A DNA stretch of 64,000 bases from an uncultured Pelagibacteraceae bacterium (lineage in GTDB: Bacteria; Pseudomonadota; Alphaproteobacteria; Pelagibacterales; Pelagibacteraceae), in the NCBI GenBank assembly GCA_902606835.1, contig CACLHW010000003.1, forward strand, positions 62,001 through 126,000, in the 5' to 3' direction. The notes below the pieces were generated by a model. It saw only the letters and a program-made list of their open reading frames with translations. It ran no database searches and was not told where the DNA came from. The position numbers were made by a program, and so were the translations under genes. Below are positions 34,764 through 47,242 of this stretch, piece after piece; the first letter of the stretch is position 1, and each line of letters starts with the position of its first letter.

Positions 34764-36836
34764 ATGTATAAAAATTATCGTCCAGAAATTGATGGTCTTC
34801 GAGCTTTAGCTGTTTTGCCTGTCATACTATATCACGCTGGCATCGAAATTTTTAAAGGTGGTTTTGTTGGGGTCGATATTTTTTTCGTAATTAGTGGTTA
34901 TCTAATTACAACTATAATTTTAAAAGATATCGAAAAAAATAATTTTAGACTAACTTATTTTTATCAAAGAAGAGCAAGAAGAATATTACCCGCATTAATA
35001 ACTGTCATAGCATTAAGCTTGCCTGTTGCCATTTTTTTATTACCCCCAGAAGACTTAATGAATTTCTCAAAAAGTGTTATTTCATCTCTAACTTTTTGGT
35101 CAAATTTCCAATTTTCATCTGAAACTGGATACTTTAATACACCCGGAGAATACAAGCCTTTGCTACATACGTGGAGTTTATCAATAGAAGAACAATTTTA
35201 TATTTTTTATCCATTATTTTTTATTTTGCTATTTAAATTTAAAAAAAAATTTTTTAATTTATCTCTAATTTTAATTTTTATTTTAAGTTTATTTTTTGCC
35301 CAATGGAGTGGGAATTTTAATCGTACTTATCCGTTTATAGATACAAACCTACAATTTTATTCGCAGTCTGCCTTCTCTGAATTTATGATGCCGTTTGGTC
35401 GAATCTGGGAATTAGCACTTGGTGCAATTTGTGCCATGACAATAAACTATAAAAATAATTATTTTAGTTTTGCTCGAATTAAAGAAAAAGAAAATTTTTT
35501 GTTTAATATTTTTTCTCTAGTAGGTTTTCTTTTAATATTTTTTTCAATTTTTTATCTATCAACAAGTCATCCATATCCAAGCTTTTATACATTAATTCCA
35601 ACTTTAGGAACGGCTTTAATTATCCTTTTTTCCAGAGAAAATACGTTAATTCAAAAAATATTGTCCAATAAAATTTTAGTTTTTTGTGGTCTTATTTCTT
35701 ATAGTGCTTATTTATTTCATTATCCTATTTTTTCATTTATTAAATATTTAAATGTAGAAATAAAAATTTATTCTTACTTTTATTTAATTCCTCTAATTTT
35801 GCTCATTTCATTTTTGAATTGGAAATGGGTAGAAAAGCCATTTAGAAAAAAAGATGCGTCAGTTAGTAAACTAATAAAATTTATTGTTTTTTCATATCTC
35901 ATAATAATTCCTGTGTGCTTTTTTATCTATAGTGGCAATGGTTTAGATAAAAGGCAAAAATTTGAATTACCAAAAAATATTTCAAATTCATTTGTTTTTG
36001 AAAAAGATGGTAAAAACTGTTTTGATATTAATTATATTCATCAAAAACAAAATGAAGAAAAAATTTGCAAAATAGGAAAAATAGAAAATAAAAAAATTGA
36101 CTTTATTGCTTTCGGAGATAGCCATTTAATTAATTTTTATCCATTGCTTGATGTTTTGGCAATAAAACATAACAAAAAAGGATTATTTTTAGGTTATCAC
36201 GGATGCCCACCTTTAATTGGTGTTTACCCATTAAGGCCTGATCAAAATGAAAAAAATTGTTATGAATTAAACAAATTGGTTTTAGAAATTGCTAAAGAAA
36301 ATAATATTAAAAATTTAATCCTTGTATCCAGATGGACTTATTACACCGGTGGAGACGCCCAAGGTGATAATATTCAATACTTAAATTTAAAACCTGCTCG
36401 AAGTTCAAATAAAATACTTTCAAGAGAGGCATTTGAAAAAGGATTAGATGATACGCTAAAAAATTATGCAAATCAAAATACTACAATTCATCTAGTTGAA
36501 CAGTTGCCTTTCCAAAAAATTGATGCAAAGAAAATTTATTACAGGTCTTTTGATAATAATTCAAAAATATTTAGAAATAACCTAATTAAATATTCTGTCG
36601 ATGTAAAAGAACACAACCAATTACAACTATTTGTTAATAAAATATTTAAAAAAATTGCTACTAAATATAGTAATTTAAATTTAGTTAATTTTGATGATAT
36701 ATTTTGTGATAAAAAAATTAAAAAATGTTTAATAGGAAATGAAAATTATTCTTTTTACGTTGATAAAGGGCATTTAACAGTTGAAGGTGCAAATTTGACT
36801 CACGAAAAAATTAGCATTTTATTTAGAAAATTTTAA
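34764..36836 (+). CDS. Acyltransferase-3 / SGNH O-acetyltransferase (OafA-like)
   Basis: A 690-residue membrane enzyme likely to O-acetylate surface polysaccharide. The N-terminal acyltransferase-3 domain (about 1-350) has [20 protein letters not shown] with its active-site His and about ten membrane helices, plus [14 protein letters not shown]. The C-terminal SGNH domain begins near 440 with [13 protein letters not shown] (Ser nucleophile) and ends with KGHLTVEGA (catalytic His). It follows tRNA-Ser by about 95 bp and overlaps the convergent lepA stop by 4 nt. Confidence 0.92.
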   Translation: MYKNYRPEIDGLRALAVLPVILYHAGIEIFKGGFVGVDIFFVISGYLITTIILKDIEKNNFRLTYFYQRRARRILPALITVIALSLPVAIFLLPPEDLMNFSKSVISSLTFWSNFQFSSETGYFNTPGEYKPLLHTWSLSIEEQFYIFYPLFFILLFKFKKKFFNLSLILIFILSLFFAQWSGNFNRTYPFIDTNLQFYSQSAFSEFMMPFGRIWELALGAICAMTINYKNNYFSFARIKEKENFLFNIFSLVGFLLIFFSIFYLSTSHPYPSFYTLIPTLGTALIILFSRENTLIQKILSNKILVFCGLISYSAYLFHYPIFSFIKYLNVEIKIYSYFYLIPLILLISFLNWKWVEKPFRKKDASVSKLIKFIVFSYLIIIPVCFFIYSGNGLDKRQKFELPKNISNSFVFEKDGKNCFDINYIHQKQNEEKICKIGKIENKKIDFIAFGDSHLINFYPLLDVLAIKHNKKGLFLGYHGCPPLIGVYPLRPDQNEKNCYELNKLVLEIAKENNIKNLILVSRWTYYTGGDAQGDNIQYLNLKPARSSNKILSREAFEKGLDDTLKNYANQNTTIHLVEQLPFQKIDAKKIYYRSFDNNSKIFRNNLIKYSVDVKEHNQLQLFVNKIFKKIATKYSNLNLVNFDDIFCDKKIKKCLIGNENYSFYVDKGHLTVEGANLTHEKISILFRKF

Positions 36837-38641
36837 ACGTCTCTATTTATTTTTAAAACTCCAATGAAAGCTTCTTGTGGAATTTCAACCTTTCCAAATT
36901 GTTTTGCTCTAGCTTTCCCTTTTTTTTGTTTATCTAATAATTTTCTTTTCCTATCTCTTGCTCCTCCACCATGGATTTTGGTAAGTACATCTTTTTTAAA
37001 TCCTTTAATAGTTTCTCTAGCAATAATTTTTCCTCCTATAGCTGCCTGGATAGGAATTTGAAAGTTATGTCGTGGAATTAATTCTTTAAGTTTTTCGCAA
37101 ACTTGCCTACCTTGGGACTGAGCAAAATCTTTGTAAATAATCATAGATAAAGCATCTACAGGTTCTGCATTAACAAGTATTCCCATTTTAACTAAATCAC
37201 CTTCCTTATAACCTGTAATTTCATAATCAAAACTAGCATATCCGCTCGATAAGGACTTTAGTCGATCATAAAAATCAAAAACAACTTCATTTAATGGTAA
37301 TTCATAACTTAATACTGCGCGGTTCCCTGAATAGGTTAAATTATTTTGAGTGCCTCTTTTATCTTGGCATATTTTAATTATTGAGCCTAAATATTGATCT
37401 GGAGTAATAATCGTAGCTTTAATCCAAGGTTCTTCTATGGATAAAATTTGGGTTGGATCTGGCATATCAGTTGGGTTTTGTAATTCTTTAATAGATCCAT
37501 CTCTTTTATTAATTTTATAAATTACACCTGGCGTTGTTGTAATTAGATTTATATCAAATTCTCTTTCTAACCTTTGTGTTACGATTTCTAAATGAAGCAA
37601 ACCTAAAAAACCGCAACGAAAACCTAACCCCAAAGCGCTTGATGCCTCTGGTTCATATGAAAAACTTGAATCGTTAAGTTTTAATTTTGCAATTCCATCT
37701 TTAAGTTTTTGATATTCAGAATTATCAACAGGAAATAAACCGCAGAAAACTACTGGTTTACTTGGTTTAAATCCTGGCAATGGCTTATCTATAGGATTTT
37801 GCACATCACATATTGTATCTCCAACTTTGGTATCGGATAAATTTTTTATTCCAGTAATAATAAAACCAATTTCTCCTGATGAAATTTTATCAACATCTTT
37901 TGGTTTGGGAGTAAACACTCCTACTTTCTCAATTGTATGCTCAGTGTTATTCGACATCATTCTAATTTTCATTCCTTTTTTCAAACTTCCATCAATAGTC
38001 CTTACTAAAATTACAACTCCCAAGTAGCTGTCATACCAACTGTCTACAAGCAAACACTTTAGTGGATTTTCTAAATTTCCTTTGGGTGGAGGTAAAATTT
38101 TTACTATAGATTCTAAAATATCATCTACTCCTTCTCCTGTTTTTCCAGAACAATTTATTGTTTTACTAGTATCTATTCCAATCACATCCTCGATCTGTTT
38201 TTTTACTTTCTCAGTGTCTGAAGCAGGTAAATCAATTTTGTTTAGCACGGGAATAATTTCATGATTATTATCAAGCGCTTGATATACATTTGCTAGAGTT
38301 TGCGCTTCGACACCTTGTGAACTATCAACGATCAAAATAGAACCTTCGCATGCTGATAATGATCTACTTACCTCATAACTAAAATCAACATGTCCCGGGG
38401 TATCAATAATATTAAGAATATAATCTTTTCCGTCTTTTGATTTATAGTTCAACCGAACCGTTTGTGCCTTTATTGTAATACCTCTTTCTCTTTCTATGTC
38501 CATTGAATCTAAAACTTGTTCTTTCATTTCTCTTTCTGTAAGACCTCCACATTTATGAATTAATCTATCAGCTAATGTAGACTTTCCGTGATCGATGTGC
38601 GCAATTATTGAAAAATTGCGAATATTTTCATTGTTTGACAT
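36833..38641 (-). CDS. lepA: Elongation factor 4 (LepA)
   Basis: A 602-residue translational GTPase that acts on ribosomes during elongation or assembly. GTPase motifs are [20 protein letters not shown] (G1), [10 protein letters not shown] (G2), [12 protein letters not shown] (G3) and NKIDLPASD (G4). The C-terminal [20 protein letters not shown] is the LepA-specific end. It is last in a minus-strand translation block, overlapping the pheT stop by 1 nt. Confidence 0.97.
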   Translation of the reverse strand: MSNNENIRNFSIIAHIDHGKSTLADRLIHKCGGLTEREMKEQVLDSMDIERERGITIKAQTVRLNYKSKDGKDYILNIIDTPGHVDFSYEVSRSLSACEGSILIVDSSQGVEAQTLANVYQALDNNHEIIPVLNKIDLPASDTEKVKKQIEDVIGIDTSKTINCSGKTGEGVDDILESIVKILPPPKGNLENPLKCLLVDSWYDSYLGVVILVRTIDGSLKKGMKIRMMSNNTEHTIEKVGVFTPKPKDVDKISSGEIGFIITGIKNLSDTKVGDTICDVQNPIDKPLPGFKPSKPVVFCGLFPVDNSEYQKLKDGIAKLKLNDSSFSYEPEASSALGLGFRCGFLGLLHLEIVTQRLEREFDINLITTTPGVIYKINKRDGSIKELQNPTDMPDPTQILSIEEPWIKATIITPDQYLGSIIKICQDKRGTQNNLTYSGNRAVLSYELPLNEVVFDFYDRLKSLSSGYASFDYEITGYKEGDLVKMGILVNAEPVDALSMIIYKDFAQSQGRQVCEKLKELIPRHNFQIPIQAAIGGKIIARETIKGFKKDVLTKIHGGGARDRKRKLLDKQKKGKARAKQFGKVEIPQEAFIGVLKINRDV

Positions 38642-41043
38642 TAGGACCTTAAAGTAGCGCCCGTTGTTTCTTGAACAATTGATATAATTTTTTTGCTTAC
38701 TTCATCAATATCTTTTTCGCTTAAAGTTTTATCTTTAGGTTCTAAAATTACACTAAAGGCTATAGATTTTTTACCTGAAGTAATATTTTCTCCCTGATAA
38801 ACATCAAAAATTTTTACATTTTTTATCAATTCCTTATCAATTTTTTTAACAAGGTTAATAATTTCTCCAGAGCTATATTTTTCATCAATAACAAAAGCAA
38901 AATCTCTAACCACTTTTTGGTAATCTGAAACAGTAAATTGAGGTTTTGACTCTCTAATTTTCTTTCTAGACTCAGGTATGTTATCTAAAAAAATTTCAAA
39001 ACCTAAAATATTATCTGTTTTTAGGTCTAATTTTTTAATAATTGATGGATGAATTTCTCCAAAGTATGCTAGTTCTGGACCACTTGCTGATCCCAATGAT
39101 AACAAGCCTGATCTTCCTGGATGGTACCACTTTTTTGATTTATTACTCACCGTAATCTTTGAACTATCAATTCCAATCTCGTTTAAAGTTCTTAAAGCAT
39201 CATTTTTAATATCAAAAACATCAAAGTTTCTTTCTTTTTCAATCCAATTTTTTCTTGAATATTTTCCAGTTTTCATTGCCCCAATCATAGTTGACTGCTC
39301 ACCTGGTTTGCTACCCTTAAAAACAGGCCCTATCTCAAACAACATTAAATCCTCAAAATTTCTATGAATATTTTTTTTTACTCCAATAATTAAATTTGAA
39401 TAAAGAGATGATCTTAATACATCTAAATCAGTCGAAATAGGATTAGATAATTTAATCTCATTTTTTAATTCCGAGAATAGAATATTTGTTTTTGAATCTG
39501 TAAACGACCATGTAACTGCTTCTGTATAACCTTTTGAGGCAACAGATCTTTGTGTAAAATGAAAAAGTTTTTGTCTAAAATTTAATGTATCTTTAACATT
39601 TTCTTTTTCTGGATTAATTAAAGGTACTTTATCGTAACCTTTAATTCTTGTTAACTCTTCTATAAGATCTACATCCTCTTTTATATCTGGTCTCCAAGTA
39701 GGAGGAAGAACTTTAATTTTTTTTCCACTCATTTTTAAAGAACAGCCTAAAGACATTAAAATTTTTTTTATTTCTGCGCTCGTAATTGTAAATCCAGCAA
39801 CTTTTGAAAATTTTTCTGGTTCCAAATCAATTTTTTTTCTTTCATCTTTTAATTTACCTACTATTGAAAACTTGCTTGGCTCACCGCCACACATATCCAA
39901 TATCATGCACATTCCAAGCTCTAAACCTAATTTTACAGAATCGGGATCTATACCTCTTTCAAACCTATATTTTGCATCAGTATCAATATTTAATATTTTG
40001 GAAGTTTTTCTAGTTGAAGGTGGAAAAAAATATGCAGATTCCAATAAAATATTTTTTGTAGAAAGTTCTGTGCCGGACCTAGTGCCGCCAATAATTCCGC
40101 CAAGACCTAAAATACCTGATCTGTCACTTATTGCACACATATTATTTTCAAGTGTATATTTTTTATTGTCTAAAGCCTTAAATGATTCACCTTTTTTTGA
40201 ATTTCTAACAATAATTTCCTGATCAATTTTATCTGCATCATAAGCATGTAAAGGTCGATTTAAATCAAACATTACATAATTAGTAGCATCTACGATTGCC
40301 GAAACCGGTTTCAAACCTAAAGAAATAATTCTTTTTTTTAGCCAATCGGGACTTTCTTTATTTTGAACATTTTTAATATAAACGCTCCCAAAAACACCGC
40401 AGCCTTGCCCTTTTTCTTTTTTTATTGAAACTTTAATTGGATTTTTAAATTTTTGATCTATTTTAATAGGAGGTTGTTTTTTTAGACGTCCAATGCCAGT
40501 AGATGCCAAATCTCTAGCAATACCTCTGACTCCTAGGCAATCAGGTCTATTTGGGGTAATGGCAATATCCATAGTTTTTTCTCCGGTATTTTTAAAATAT
40601 TTTTCTCCAATATTTTTTTCTTTTTTATTTAATTCAATAATTCCTTCTTTGTCTGACGATTCACCAAGTTCATAACCTGAGCAAAGCATTCCGTGTGATT
40701 CTATTCCTCTTATTTTTGCTATTTTTAATTTCATATTATTTTTTGGAATAACTGCTCCAGGAGGTGCATAGACGGCAAATAGGCCGTCTCTGGCATTTTG
40801 CGCTCCACATACAACTTTAACCAAGGTTCCTGAACCTATATCTACATCACAAAGTTTTAATTTATCTGCGTTAGGATGTTTTTGTGCTTTTAGAATTTTG
40901 CAAATAATAAAATTATCTAAATTGCTATCTGATGATTTTATGCTTTCTACTTCAAGTCCTATTTCAGTTAATCGTTCAGCTACTTGATTTAAGTTTAATT
41001 TAGTTTCTAAATGATTTTTTAACCAACTCAAGGAAGTTATCAT
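38641..41043 (-). CDS. pheT: Phenylalanyl-tRNA synthetase beta subunit
   Basis: An 800-residue subunit of the alpha2-beta2 synthetase. An EMAP/tRNA-binding domain (about 40-150, [20 protein letters not shown]) is followed by the B3/B4 editing domain, B5, a synthetase-like core and a C-terminal anticodon-binding domain ([20 protein letters not shown] onward). It overlaps pheS by 4 nt, as usual, and is complete. Confidence 0.97.
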   Translation of the reverse strand: MITSLSWLKNHLETKLNLNQVAERLTEIGLEVESIKSSDSNLDNFIICKILKAQKHPNADKLKLCDVDIGSGTLVKVVCGAQNARDGLFAVYAPPGAVIPKNNMKLKIAKIRGIESHGMLCSGYELGESSDKEGIIELNKKEKNIGEKYFKNTGEKTMDIAITPNRPDCLGVRGIARDLASTGIGRLKKQPPIKIDQKFKNPIKVSIKKEKGQGCGVFGSVYIKNVQNKESPDWLKKRIISLGLKPVSAIVDATNYVMFDLNRPLHAYDADKIDQEIIVRNSKKGESFKALDNKKYTLENNMCAISDRSGILGLGGIIGGTRSGTELSTKNILLESAYFFPPSTRKTSKILNIDTDAKYRFERGIDPDSVKLGLELGMCMILDMCGGEPSKFSIVGKLKDERKKIDLEPEKFSKVAGFTITSAEIKKILMSLGCSLKMSGKKIKVLPPTWRPDIKEDVDLIEELTRIKGYDKVPLINPEKENVKDTLNFRQKLFHFTQRSVASKGYTEAVTWSFTDSKTNILFSELKNEIKLSNPISTDLDVLRSSLYSNLIIGVKKNIHRNFEDLMLFEIGPVFKGSKPGEQSTMIGAMKTGKYSRKNWIEKERNFDVFDIKNDALRTLNEIGIDSSKITVSNKSKKWYHPGRSGLLSLGSASGPELAYFGEIHPSIIKKLDLKTDNILGFEIFLDNIPESRKKIRESKPQFTVSDYQKVVRDFAFVIDEKYSSGEIINLVKKIDKELIKNVKIFDVYQGENITSGKKSIAFSVILEPKDKTLSEKDIDEVSKKIISIVQETTGATLRS

Positions 41044-42107
41044 CTGCTTAAACCTCTATAATTTGTAGGAACATCAAGAGGGTCAAATCCGTAAAATTCT
41101 AACCATCTTATATCACTCTCAAAAAAAGCTCTAAGATCATTAATTCCATATTTCAACATGGCTAATCGATCAATTCCTACTCCAAAAGCGTATCCTTGAT
41201 ATTGTTTAGGGTTTACTTTTACATTTTTTAAAACATTAGGATGTACCATTCCACAACCAAGAATTTCTAACCACTTATCACCTTCTCCAATTTTTATTTT
41301 TCCATCTTCTATTTTATATCCAATATCTACTTCTGCTGATGGTTCAGTAAAAGGAAAATGGCTAGGTCTAAACCTTATTTTTACTTTTTCGACTTCAAAA
41401 AATTTCTTCACAAAATAATACAAACAGCCTTTAAGATGTCCCATATTAATATTTTTATCTATATGTAAACCTTCTAATTGATGGAACATTGGTGAGTGTG
41501 TTTGATCACTGTCATGTCTATAAGTTCTTCCTGGTGCGATTATTTTAAATGGAGGCTTGCTTTTAAGCATTGTCCTAATTTGAACTGGAGAAGTATGTGT
41601 TCTTAAAAGCAAATCTTTGGAATGGTCAAGATAAAAAGTATCATGCATATCCCTCGCTGGATGATTATCTGGGGTATTTAATGCTGAAAAATTATAATAC
41701 TCATTTTCTACATCAGGTCCTTCTTCAACTGAAAATCCAATTTCAGAAAAAATAGAAGTAACTTCATCTATTACTTGAGAAACTGGGTGAATTTTTCCTG
41801 AAAAATAATTTCGCCCTGGTAAAGTTACATCTATTTTTTCATTTTTAAGTTTTTTATTGATTTCTGATTGATCAAAAGTTTCAAGTTTTTTATCTAGAAT
41901 TTCTGTTACCTTTGTTTTCAAAGAATTTAAGTTTGAAGCATAATCTTTTCTTTGATCTTGATCTAAACTACCTATTTTTTTAAAAAGTTCAGTAATTACT
42001 CCTTTTTTTCCAAAAATTTCAGTTTTAATCGATTCGTAAGAACTTCGATCTTTTATATCTTTTATTTTATTTAAAATTTCAGATTCAATTTTATTAAAAT
42101 TTTCCAT
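41040..42107 (-). CDS. pheS: Phenylalanyl-tRNA synthetase alpha subunit
   Basis: The 355-residue catalytic subunit of class II PheRS. A helical N-terminal coiled-coil arm (about 1-90) precedes the catalytic core with [34 protein letters not shown] (motif 2) and the final [16 protein letters not shown] (motif 3). It is 99 bp downstream of rplT. It is often regulated by attenuation in other bacteria, but I see no leader peptide here. Confidence 0.97.
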   Translation of the reverse strand: MENFNKIESEILNKIKDIKDRSSYESIKTEIFGKKGVITELFKKIGSLDQDQRKDYASNLNSLKTKVTEILDKKLETFDQSEINKKLKNEKIDVTLPGRNYFSGKIHPVSQVIDEVTSIFSEIGFSVEEGPDVENEYYNFSALNTPDNHPARDMHDTFYLDHSKDLLLRTHTSPVQIRTMLKSKPPFKIIAPGRTYRHDSDQTHSPMFHQLEGLHIDKNINMGHLKGCLYYFVKKFFEVEKVKIRFRPSHFPFTEPSAEVDIGYKIEDGKIKIGEGDKWLEILGCGMVHPNVLKNVKVNPKQYQGYAFGVGIDRLAMLKYGINDLRAFFESDIRWLEFYGFDPLDVPTNYRGLSR

Positions 42108-42206
42108 ATCAAATTTCGTTAATGATTCTCTGTTTTATTGAAGATACACTATCTCTTTTTCCTTTAAAATAGGGATGAAGCAGCTTCAAAATTTTAATTC
42201 TTTATA

Positions 42207-42563
42207 TTAGTTAAGGGAAGATTGCGCTTTTTTTACAATAGATTTGAATACTTCTGGGTTATTATAGGCAATATCTGCTAATACTTTTCTATCAAGCTTA
42301 ATTCCTGACTTGTTCAGACCATGGATGAACTTTGAATAAGTGATTCCCTCAGCTCTTACACCAGCATTTATTCTTTGTATCCATAGAGATCGAAATTCTC
42401 TTTTTTTAGATCGTCTATCTCTATAAGCGTACTGCATTGCTTTTTCTAGAGCCTGTTTTGCAACACGTATAGTATTTTTTCTTCTTCCAAACTGACCTTT
42501 AACTTGTTTTAAAACTTTTTTGTGTCGAGCATGACTTGTTGTTCCTCTTTTTACCCTTGCCAT
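42207..42563 (-). CDS. rplT: 50S ribosomal protein L20
   Basis: A 118-residue protein with the canonical start [20 protein letters not shown] and helical body [20 protein letters not shown]. It organises domain I of 23S rRNA during assembly. It follows rpmI by 1 nt in the infC-rpmI-rplT operon, where L20 represses the operon in E. coli; no such site can be shown here. Confidence 0.97.
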   Translation of the reverse strand: MARVKRGTTSHARHKKVLKQVKGQFGRRKNTIRVAKQALEKAMQYAYRDRRSKKREFRSLWIQRINAGVRAEGITYSKFIHGLNKSGIKLDRKVLADIAYNNPEVFKSIVKKAQSSLN

Positions 42564-42564
42564 T

Positions 42565-42771
42565 TTATCCTCTTAAGCTGTAAGGCATGTACGACTTCAC
42601 TATTTTTGAATCTTGTTTGGACATAATCGTAGTACCTCTTTGTTTTCTAATTTGCGAATTTGTTCTTTTAATCATACCATGTCTTTTGCCTGCTTGAGGC
42701 ATTTTTACTTTACCTCTAGCAGTTAATCTAAATCTTTTTTTTGCTGAACTTTTAGTTTTTAATTTAGGCAT
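42565..42771 (-). CDS. rpmI: 50S ribosomal protein L35
   Basis: A 68-residue protein beginning [20 protein letters not shown], with [20 protein letters not shown] in the middle, as in other L35 proteins. It lies between infC (47 nt away) and rplT (1 nt away). Confidence 0.96.
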   Translation of the reverse strand: MPKLKTKSSAKKRFRLTARGKVKMPQAGKRHGMIKRTNSQIRKQRGTTIMSKQDSKIVKSYMPYSLRG

Positions 42772-42818
42772 AAAATCAACGGAGTTTATACAAACTTTAT
42801 ATTTATTTTACAATAAAA

Positions 42819-43364
42819 TTATAAAGATTGAATTATCATTATTATTTGTTTTCCTTCAAACTTGGGGTTTACTTCAACTTTTCCATATTTAGAAGTGTCA
42901 TTTATTATACGTTGCATAAGATCGTAGCCTAAACCTGTGTGCTGCATCTCTCTTCCTCGGAACTGAACTGTAAACTTTACTTTGTCGCCTTTTGTTAAAA
43001 ATCTTTGTGCATTTTTAATTTTAAAATTGTAATCGTGTATTTCGGTAACTGGCCTCAATTTAATTTCCTTTAAATTAATTACCTTTTGTTTCTTTTTTGC
43101 TTTATTTGCTTTTTTTTGTAAATCATATTTATATTTTCCAATGTCAATAATTTTGCAAACAGGTGGATTTGCGTTTGGTGAAATTTCTATTAAATCTAAA
43201 CCTTCTTGCTTTGCCATGTTAATTGCTTCCTGCGTATTAATGGTGCCAAGATTTTTACCATCACTACTTATCACTTGTACTTGTGGAGCCCTAATCCTTT
43301 CATTTGCTTTTGGGCCCTTAGGCTTAGTTCTTTTTTGAAAATAATTTTGTTTTTGAAATGACAC
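42819..43364 (-). CDS. infC: Translation initiation factor IF-3
   Basis: A 181-residue IF-3, which keeps the 30S subunit free and checks initiator pairing. ANERIRAPQVQVISSDGKNL starts the N-domain, a Lys-rich linker helix is seen (KYKYDLQKKANKAKKKQK), and the C-domain has FRGREMQHTGLGYDLM. The start is GTG at 43364, directly after the thrS stop. E. coli infC uses a rare ATT start; here an ordinary GTG serves. Confidence 0.96.
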   Translation of the reverse strand: MSFQKQNYFQKRTKPKGPKANERIRAPQVQVISSDGKNLGTINTQEAINMAKQEGLDLIEISPNANPPVCKIIDIGKYKYDLQKKANKAKKKQKVINLKEIKLRPVTEIHDYNFKIKNAQRFLTKGDKVKFTVQFRGREMQHTGLGYDLMQRIINDTSKYGKVEVNPKFEGKQIIMIIQSL

Positions 43365-45281
43365 TTAGTTTATTGGGAACTTGTTTTTTTCAGATATATT
43401 TTTAATTGCTTGATCAAGTGGAAGCGTTTCTTGCTTTTCAGATCCTAATTTTCTAATAGTTACACTATTATTATCAACTTCTTTCTGCCCACATATTAAT
43501 AACAAGGGCACTTTAGATAACGAATGCTCTCTAATTTTGTAATTTATCTTTTGATTTTTTAAATCCACTTCGGTGTTTATACCTGCTTTAATACATTGTT
43601 TAAATATATTTTTTGCATAATTGTCAAATTCAGAAGCTATTGGTAAAACTACAACTTGTAACGGGGCAAGCCATAATGGTAATTTTCCAGCATAATGTTC
43701 AATCAAAATTCCGATGAATCTCTCCAATGAACCAAATAAGGCACGATGTAGCATTACAGGAACTTTTTTCGATCCATCGGTAGCAACATAGGATGCTCCT
43801 AACCTTGAAGGAAGATTTAAATCTACTTGTAAAGTTCCACACTGCCAGTCACGTCCAATAGTATCTCGAAGTACAAAATCTATTTTCGGCCCGTAAAATG
43901 CTCCCTCTCCCTTATTAATTTCGTACTTTAACTTTGATTCTTTAATTGCTTTTAATAACGCTGATTCAGCTTTATCCCAAATTTTATCATCTCCTACTCT
44001 TTTTTCTGGTCTATCAGAAAATTGCAGCAAAACATTTTCAAATCCAAGGTCTTTATAAATTTCCAATATTAAATTAGTTATACTTAAACATTCGTCTGTA
44101 ATTTGATCCTCTGTACAAAAAATATGTGCATCGTCTTGGGTAAAGGCTCTGACTCTCAACAAGCCATGTAGAGCTCCGGAGGGTTCGTATCTGTGAACTT
44201 TACCAAACTCTGATAGCTTAAGAGGAAGATCTCTATAACTTTTAAGTCCTTGATTAAATACTTGAATACATCCGGGGCAGTTCATTGGTTTTATTGCAAA
44301 TGTTTTTTCATCAGGTGTGTCTGAAGTAAACATATTTTCACCAAATTTTTCCCAATGTCCTGATTGTTCCCATAAAGTTTTATCTAATATTTCTGGAGTA
44401 TTTATTTCTTTATAACCAGCTTTTTTTTGTTTTTTTCTCATATAATCAACTAGGGTTTGAAATAAAGTCCATCCTTTATGATGCCAAAACACTGCTCCGG
44501 GACTTTCTTCTCTAAAGTGAAATAAATCCATTTCTCTGCCTAATTTTCTGTGATCTCTTTTTTCTGCCTCTTCTAATCTTTGAAGATATTCGTCTAATTC
44601 TTTTTTACTGGCCCAACATGTACCATATATTCTTTGCAACATTTCATTTTTTGAATTACCTCTCCAGTATGCTCCTGAAACTTTTGTAAGTTTAAAAGCT
44701 TTGCCAATTTTTCCCGTAGACGCAAGATGAGGTCCTCTGCATAAATCATGCCATTTGCCATGATGATAGATAGAAACCTCTTCATTTTTTGGTATGTCCT
44801 TTATTATTTCAGCTTTGTAATGTTCTCCTATTTTTTTAAAATGTTTTATTGCTTCTTCCCTTTTCCAAACTTCTCTTTTAGTTTCTTCATCACGATCTAC
44901 AATATCTCTCATTTTTTTTTCTATTTTTACCAAATCTTCATTAGTAAAAGGTGCTTTCCTAGCAAAATCGTAATAAAAACCATCTTCTATAACTGGACCG
45001 ATGGTTACTTGTGTTCCAGGAAATAATTCTTGTACTGCCATAGCTAATACATGCGCAGCATCATGCCTAATAACTTCTAAACCTTCTTTATCTTTTAGTG
45101 TTATTATTCTTACCTCAGCATTTTTACTTATTGAAAAACTTAAATCTTTTAAGCTCCCATCAACACTCATAATACAAGCTTCTTTAGCTAGAGATTTGCT
45201 GATCTTACTTGCTATTTCAAACCCATTTATTTTTTTTGAAAATGGAATCTTTTTCCCATCTGACAATTTTATATCTGGCAT
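43365..45281 (-). CDS. thrS: Threonyl-tRNA synthetase
   Basis: A 638-residue class II synthetase. It has an N-terminal TGS domain (1-60), the editing domain (about 65-225) with HDAAHVLAMAVQELFPG and the zinc-like HxxxH site, the catalytic core with MNCPGCIQVF (zinc Cys) and RVRAFTQDDAHIFC, and a C-terminal anticodon domain. It is followed by infC with no gap, the common thrS-infC arrangement. Confidence 0.97.
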   Translation of the reverse strand: MPDIKLSDGKKIPFSKKINGFEIASKISKSLAKEACIMSVDGSLKDLSFSISKNAEVRIITLKDKEGLEVIRHDAAHVLAMAVQELFPGTQVTIGPVIEDGFYYDFARKAPFTNEDLVKIEKKMRDIVDRDEETKREVWKREEAIKHFKKIGEHYKAEIIKDIPKNEEVSIYHHGKWHDLCRGPHLASTGKIGKAFKLTKVSGAYWRGNSKNEMLQRIYGTCWASKKELDEYLQRLEEAEKRDHRKLGREMDLFHFREESPGAVFWHHKGWTLFQTLVDYMRKKQKKAGYKEINTPEILDKTLWEQSGHWEKFGENMFTSDTPDEKTFAIKPMNCPGCIQVFNQGLKSYRDLPLKLSEFGKVHRYEPSGALHGLLRVRAFTQDDAHIFCTEDQITDECLSITNLILEIYKDLGFENVLLQFSDRPEKRVGDDKIWDKAESALLKAIKESKLKYEINKGEGAFYGPKIDFVLRDTIGRDWQCGTLQVDLNLPSRLGASYVATDGSKKVPVMLHRALFGSLERFIGILIEHYAGKLPLWLAPLQVVVLPIASEFDNYAKNIFKQCIKAGINTEVDLKNQKINYKIREHSLSKVPLLLICGQKEVDNNSVTIRKLGSEKQETLPLDQAIKNISEKNKFPIN

Positions 45282-46448
45282 TTATTGAGACAACTCTATC
45301 AATTTTTTATATTCAGTAAAGGTAGTCTGACACATTTTATCAACATCAAACTTTTTTAATACATTTTTTCTACCCTCAATACCAATAGATTTTAGTGAAT
45401 TGTAGTCTTTTTGCATTACTGTAATAATTGCGTCGGCTAAAGCCTTTGGATCCTTATTTTTAAATAGATATCCAGTTTTGCCGTCAATTATAGTTTCTCT
45501 TGAACCTCCTATATCACTAGCAATTATTGGAATCTGCATTGATTGCGCTTCAACTGAAACTCTTCCGAATGCTTCTGGCTCATATGAAGTTGAACAAACC
45601 AAGTTAGCTACTCCATATGCAACTGGCATCTCTTCACAACCATCTATAAATTTAATAATTTTAGAAAGTCTGTATTGTTGAACTAGAACAAGTAATTGTT
45701 TCTTATAAACATTCCTTCCTTGATCGCCGCCAAGAATAATTGCCTCAAATGAAGATGCATCTTTATTTTCTGAAAGCAGTTTTATTGCCTCTATAAATAT
45801 TTTTTGTCCTTTCCAGGCTGTTAATCTGCCAGGCAATAAAATAATAAATTTATTTCTATCTATATTATTTTGTTTAGAAAATTTATCTAACTTAATAGGT
45901 AAAATTTTTTGGGGATTAAAATAATTAGTATTTATTCCTCTGAAAACAACTAAAAGTTTTCTTTTAGAACTTTTAAAAAAATTTTCATAATTTTTATTTA
46001 TATGAGAAAAAATAAAATTTGATCCTGCTATTACTAGGTGAGATCTGACCATTATTGAATTATAAAATTTTTTAACATTATTACTAAAATTATAAGTTCC
46101 ATGAAATGTTGTTACAAATTTTCTAAAGGAAAGTTTTGAAGCCAAAAAACAAGACCAAGCTGGCGCTCTGCTTCTGGCATGAACAATATTAATATTGTAA
46201 ATAAGTATTATAAAAAAGATTATTATTGTATTTAATAACATTAAAATTGGATTTTTTGAGTGAACTGGCAGTCTAAATACTTTTACTTTTTTTTTGTTAA
46301 CAAATTTTAATAGTTCTCCTCCATTAGTTATGACAAAAGATTTTGCACCTTGCTCGTGCAAAAAATGTGCTAGATCAAAACAGCCTGTTTCTGCACCTCC
46401 ATAACCTAGTCTAGGTATAACTTGTAAAACTTTGATTTTTTTTTTCAT
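45282..46448 (-). CDS. GT4-family glycosyltransferase
   Basis: A 388-residue GT-B glycosyltransferase. The N-terminal acceptor domain has RLGYGGAETGCFDLAHFL, and the donor domain has FIILLPGRLTAWKGQKIFIE followed by EPEAFGRVSVEAQSMQIPII with the E-x7-E motif. It likely builds a lipopolysaccharide or other envelope glycan. Its stop abuts the thrS start, so it may be cotranscribed with the translation block, though functionally unrelated. Confidence 0.88.
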   Translation of the reverse strand: MKKKIKVLQVIPRLGYGGAETGCFDLAHFLHEQGAKSFVITNGGELLKFVNKKKVKVFRLPVHSKNPILMLLNTIIIFFIILIYNINIVHARSRAPAWSCFLASKLSFRKFVTTFHGTYNFSNNVKKFYNSIMVRSHLVIAGSNFIFSHINKNYENFFKSSKRKLLVVFRGINTNYFNPQKILPIKLDKFSKQNNIDRNKFIILLPGRLTAWKGQKIFIEAIKLLSENKDASSFEAIILGGDQGRNVYKKQLLVLVQQYRLSKIIKFIDGCEEMPVAYGVANLVCSTSYEPEAFGRVSVEAQSMQIPIIASDIGGSRETIIDGKTGYLFKNKDPKALADAIITVMQKDYNSLKSIGIEGRKNVLKKFDVDKMCQTTFTEYKKLIELSQ

Positions 46449-46474
46449 TGTTTTGAAATATTATAGTATGTCAA

Positions 46475-47236
46475 ATGAGTTACAAAAGATCTAAATATTT
46501 TACAACTTTAAACAAAGAAAAAATTAAATATTTATTTATGAAAAAAAATAGCCAAATAATGGTTGTTTTTTTTCATGGTTTTATGTCAGATATGGTGGGA
46601 AAAAAGCCTACTGCTATCCAAAAGTTTTGTAGAAAGAAAAAGTTAAATTTTCTTAAATTTGAATATTCGGGTCATGGAAAATCTACAGGCAGCTTTGAAA
46701 AAGGCAATATAACAAAATGGACCGCCCAGGCTAAACAACTAATTAAATCAAAAATAAATAAAAATAGTAATTTAATTTTTATAGGATCGAGTATGGGCAG
46801 TTGGATAGCTTTAAATCTTTTCTCAACTTTTAAAAAAAAAATAAAAGGCTTTATTGGTATTGGGTCTGCCCCAGAATTTCTAGAAAATTTGATGTGGAAA
46901 AAGTTTAGTAAAAAAATAAAAGATACAATTATGAAAAAAAAAATATACCAACTTGAACATGGGAAATATATATATCCAATTACGAAACAGTTAATTTTTG
47001 ATGGTAGAAAAAATAAAATACTAAGTAATAAAATTAATTTAAAAATTCCTATTGTTTTATTTCATGGAACAAAAGATGAGTCTGTACCATTTATTTATTC
47101 GAAAAAAATATTTAACATTTGCAAAAATTCAAAAAGAAAATTGATTAAAATTAAAAATGGAGATCATAGTCTTTCAAGTAAAGTACATATAAAAAAAATA
47201 TGTAGAGAATTAAACTATATTATTAAAGAATTATAG
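46475..47236 (+). CDS. Alpha/beta hydrolase
   Basis: A 253-residue serine hydrolase. The oxyanion region is VVFFHGFMSDMVGKK, the nucleophile elbow is IGSSMGSWIAL, the acid is likely in FHGTKDESVPF, and the His in KNGDHSLSS. No signal peptide is seen, so it is cytoplasmic. It stands alone, divergent from the glycosyltransferase and converging on gltB. The substrate is unknown; it may be an esterase or thioesterase. Confidence 0.85.
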   Translation: MSYKRSKYFTTLNKEKIKYLFMKKNSQIMVVFFHGFMSDMVGKKPTAIQKFCRKKKLNFLKFEYSGHGKSTGSFEKGNITKWTAQAKQLIKSKINKNSNLIFIGSSMGSWIALNLFSTFKKKIKGFIGIGSAPEFLENLMWKKFSKKIKDTIMKKKIYQLEHGKYIYPITKQLIFDGRKNKILSNKINLKIPIVLFHGTKDESVPFIYSKKIFNICKNSKRKLIKIKNGDHSLSSKVHIKKICRELNYIIKEL

Positions 47237-47242
47237 GTTTTA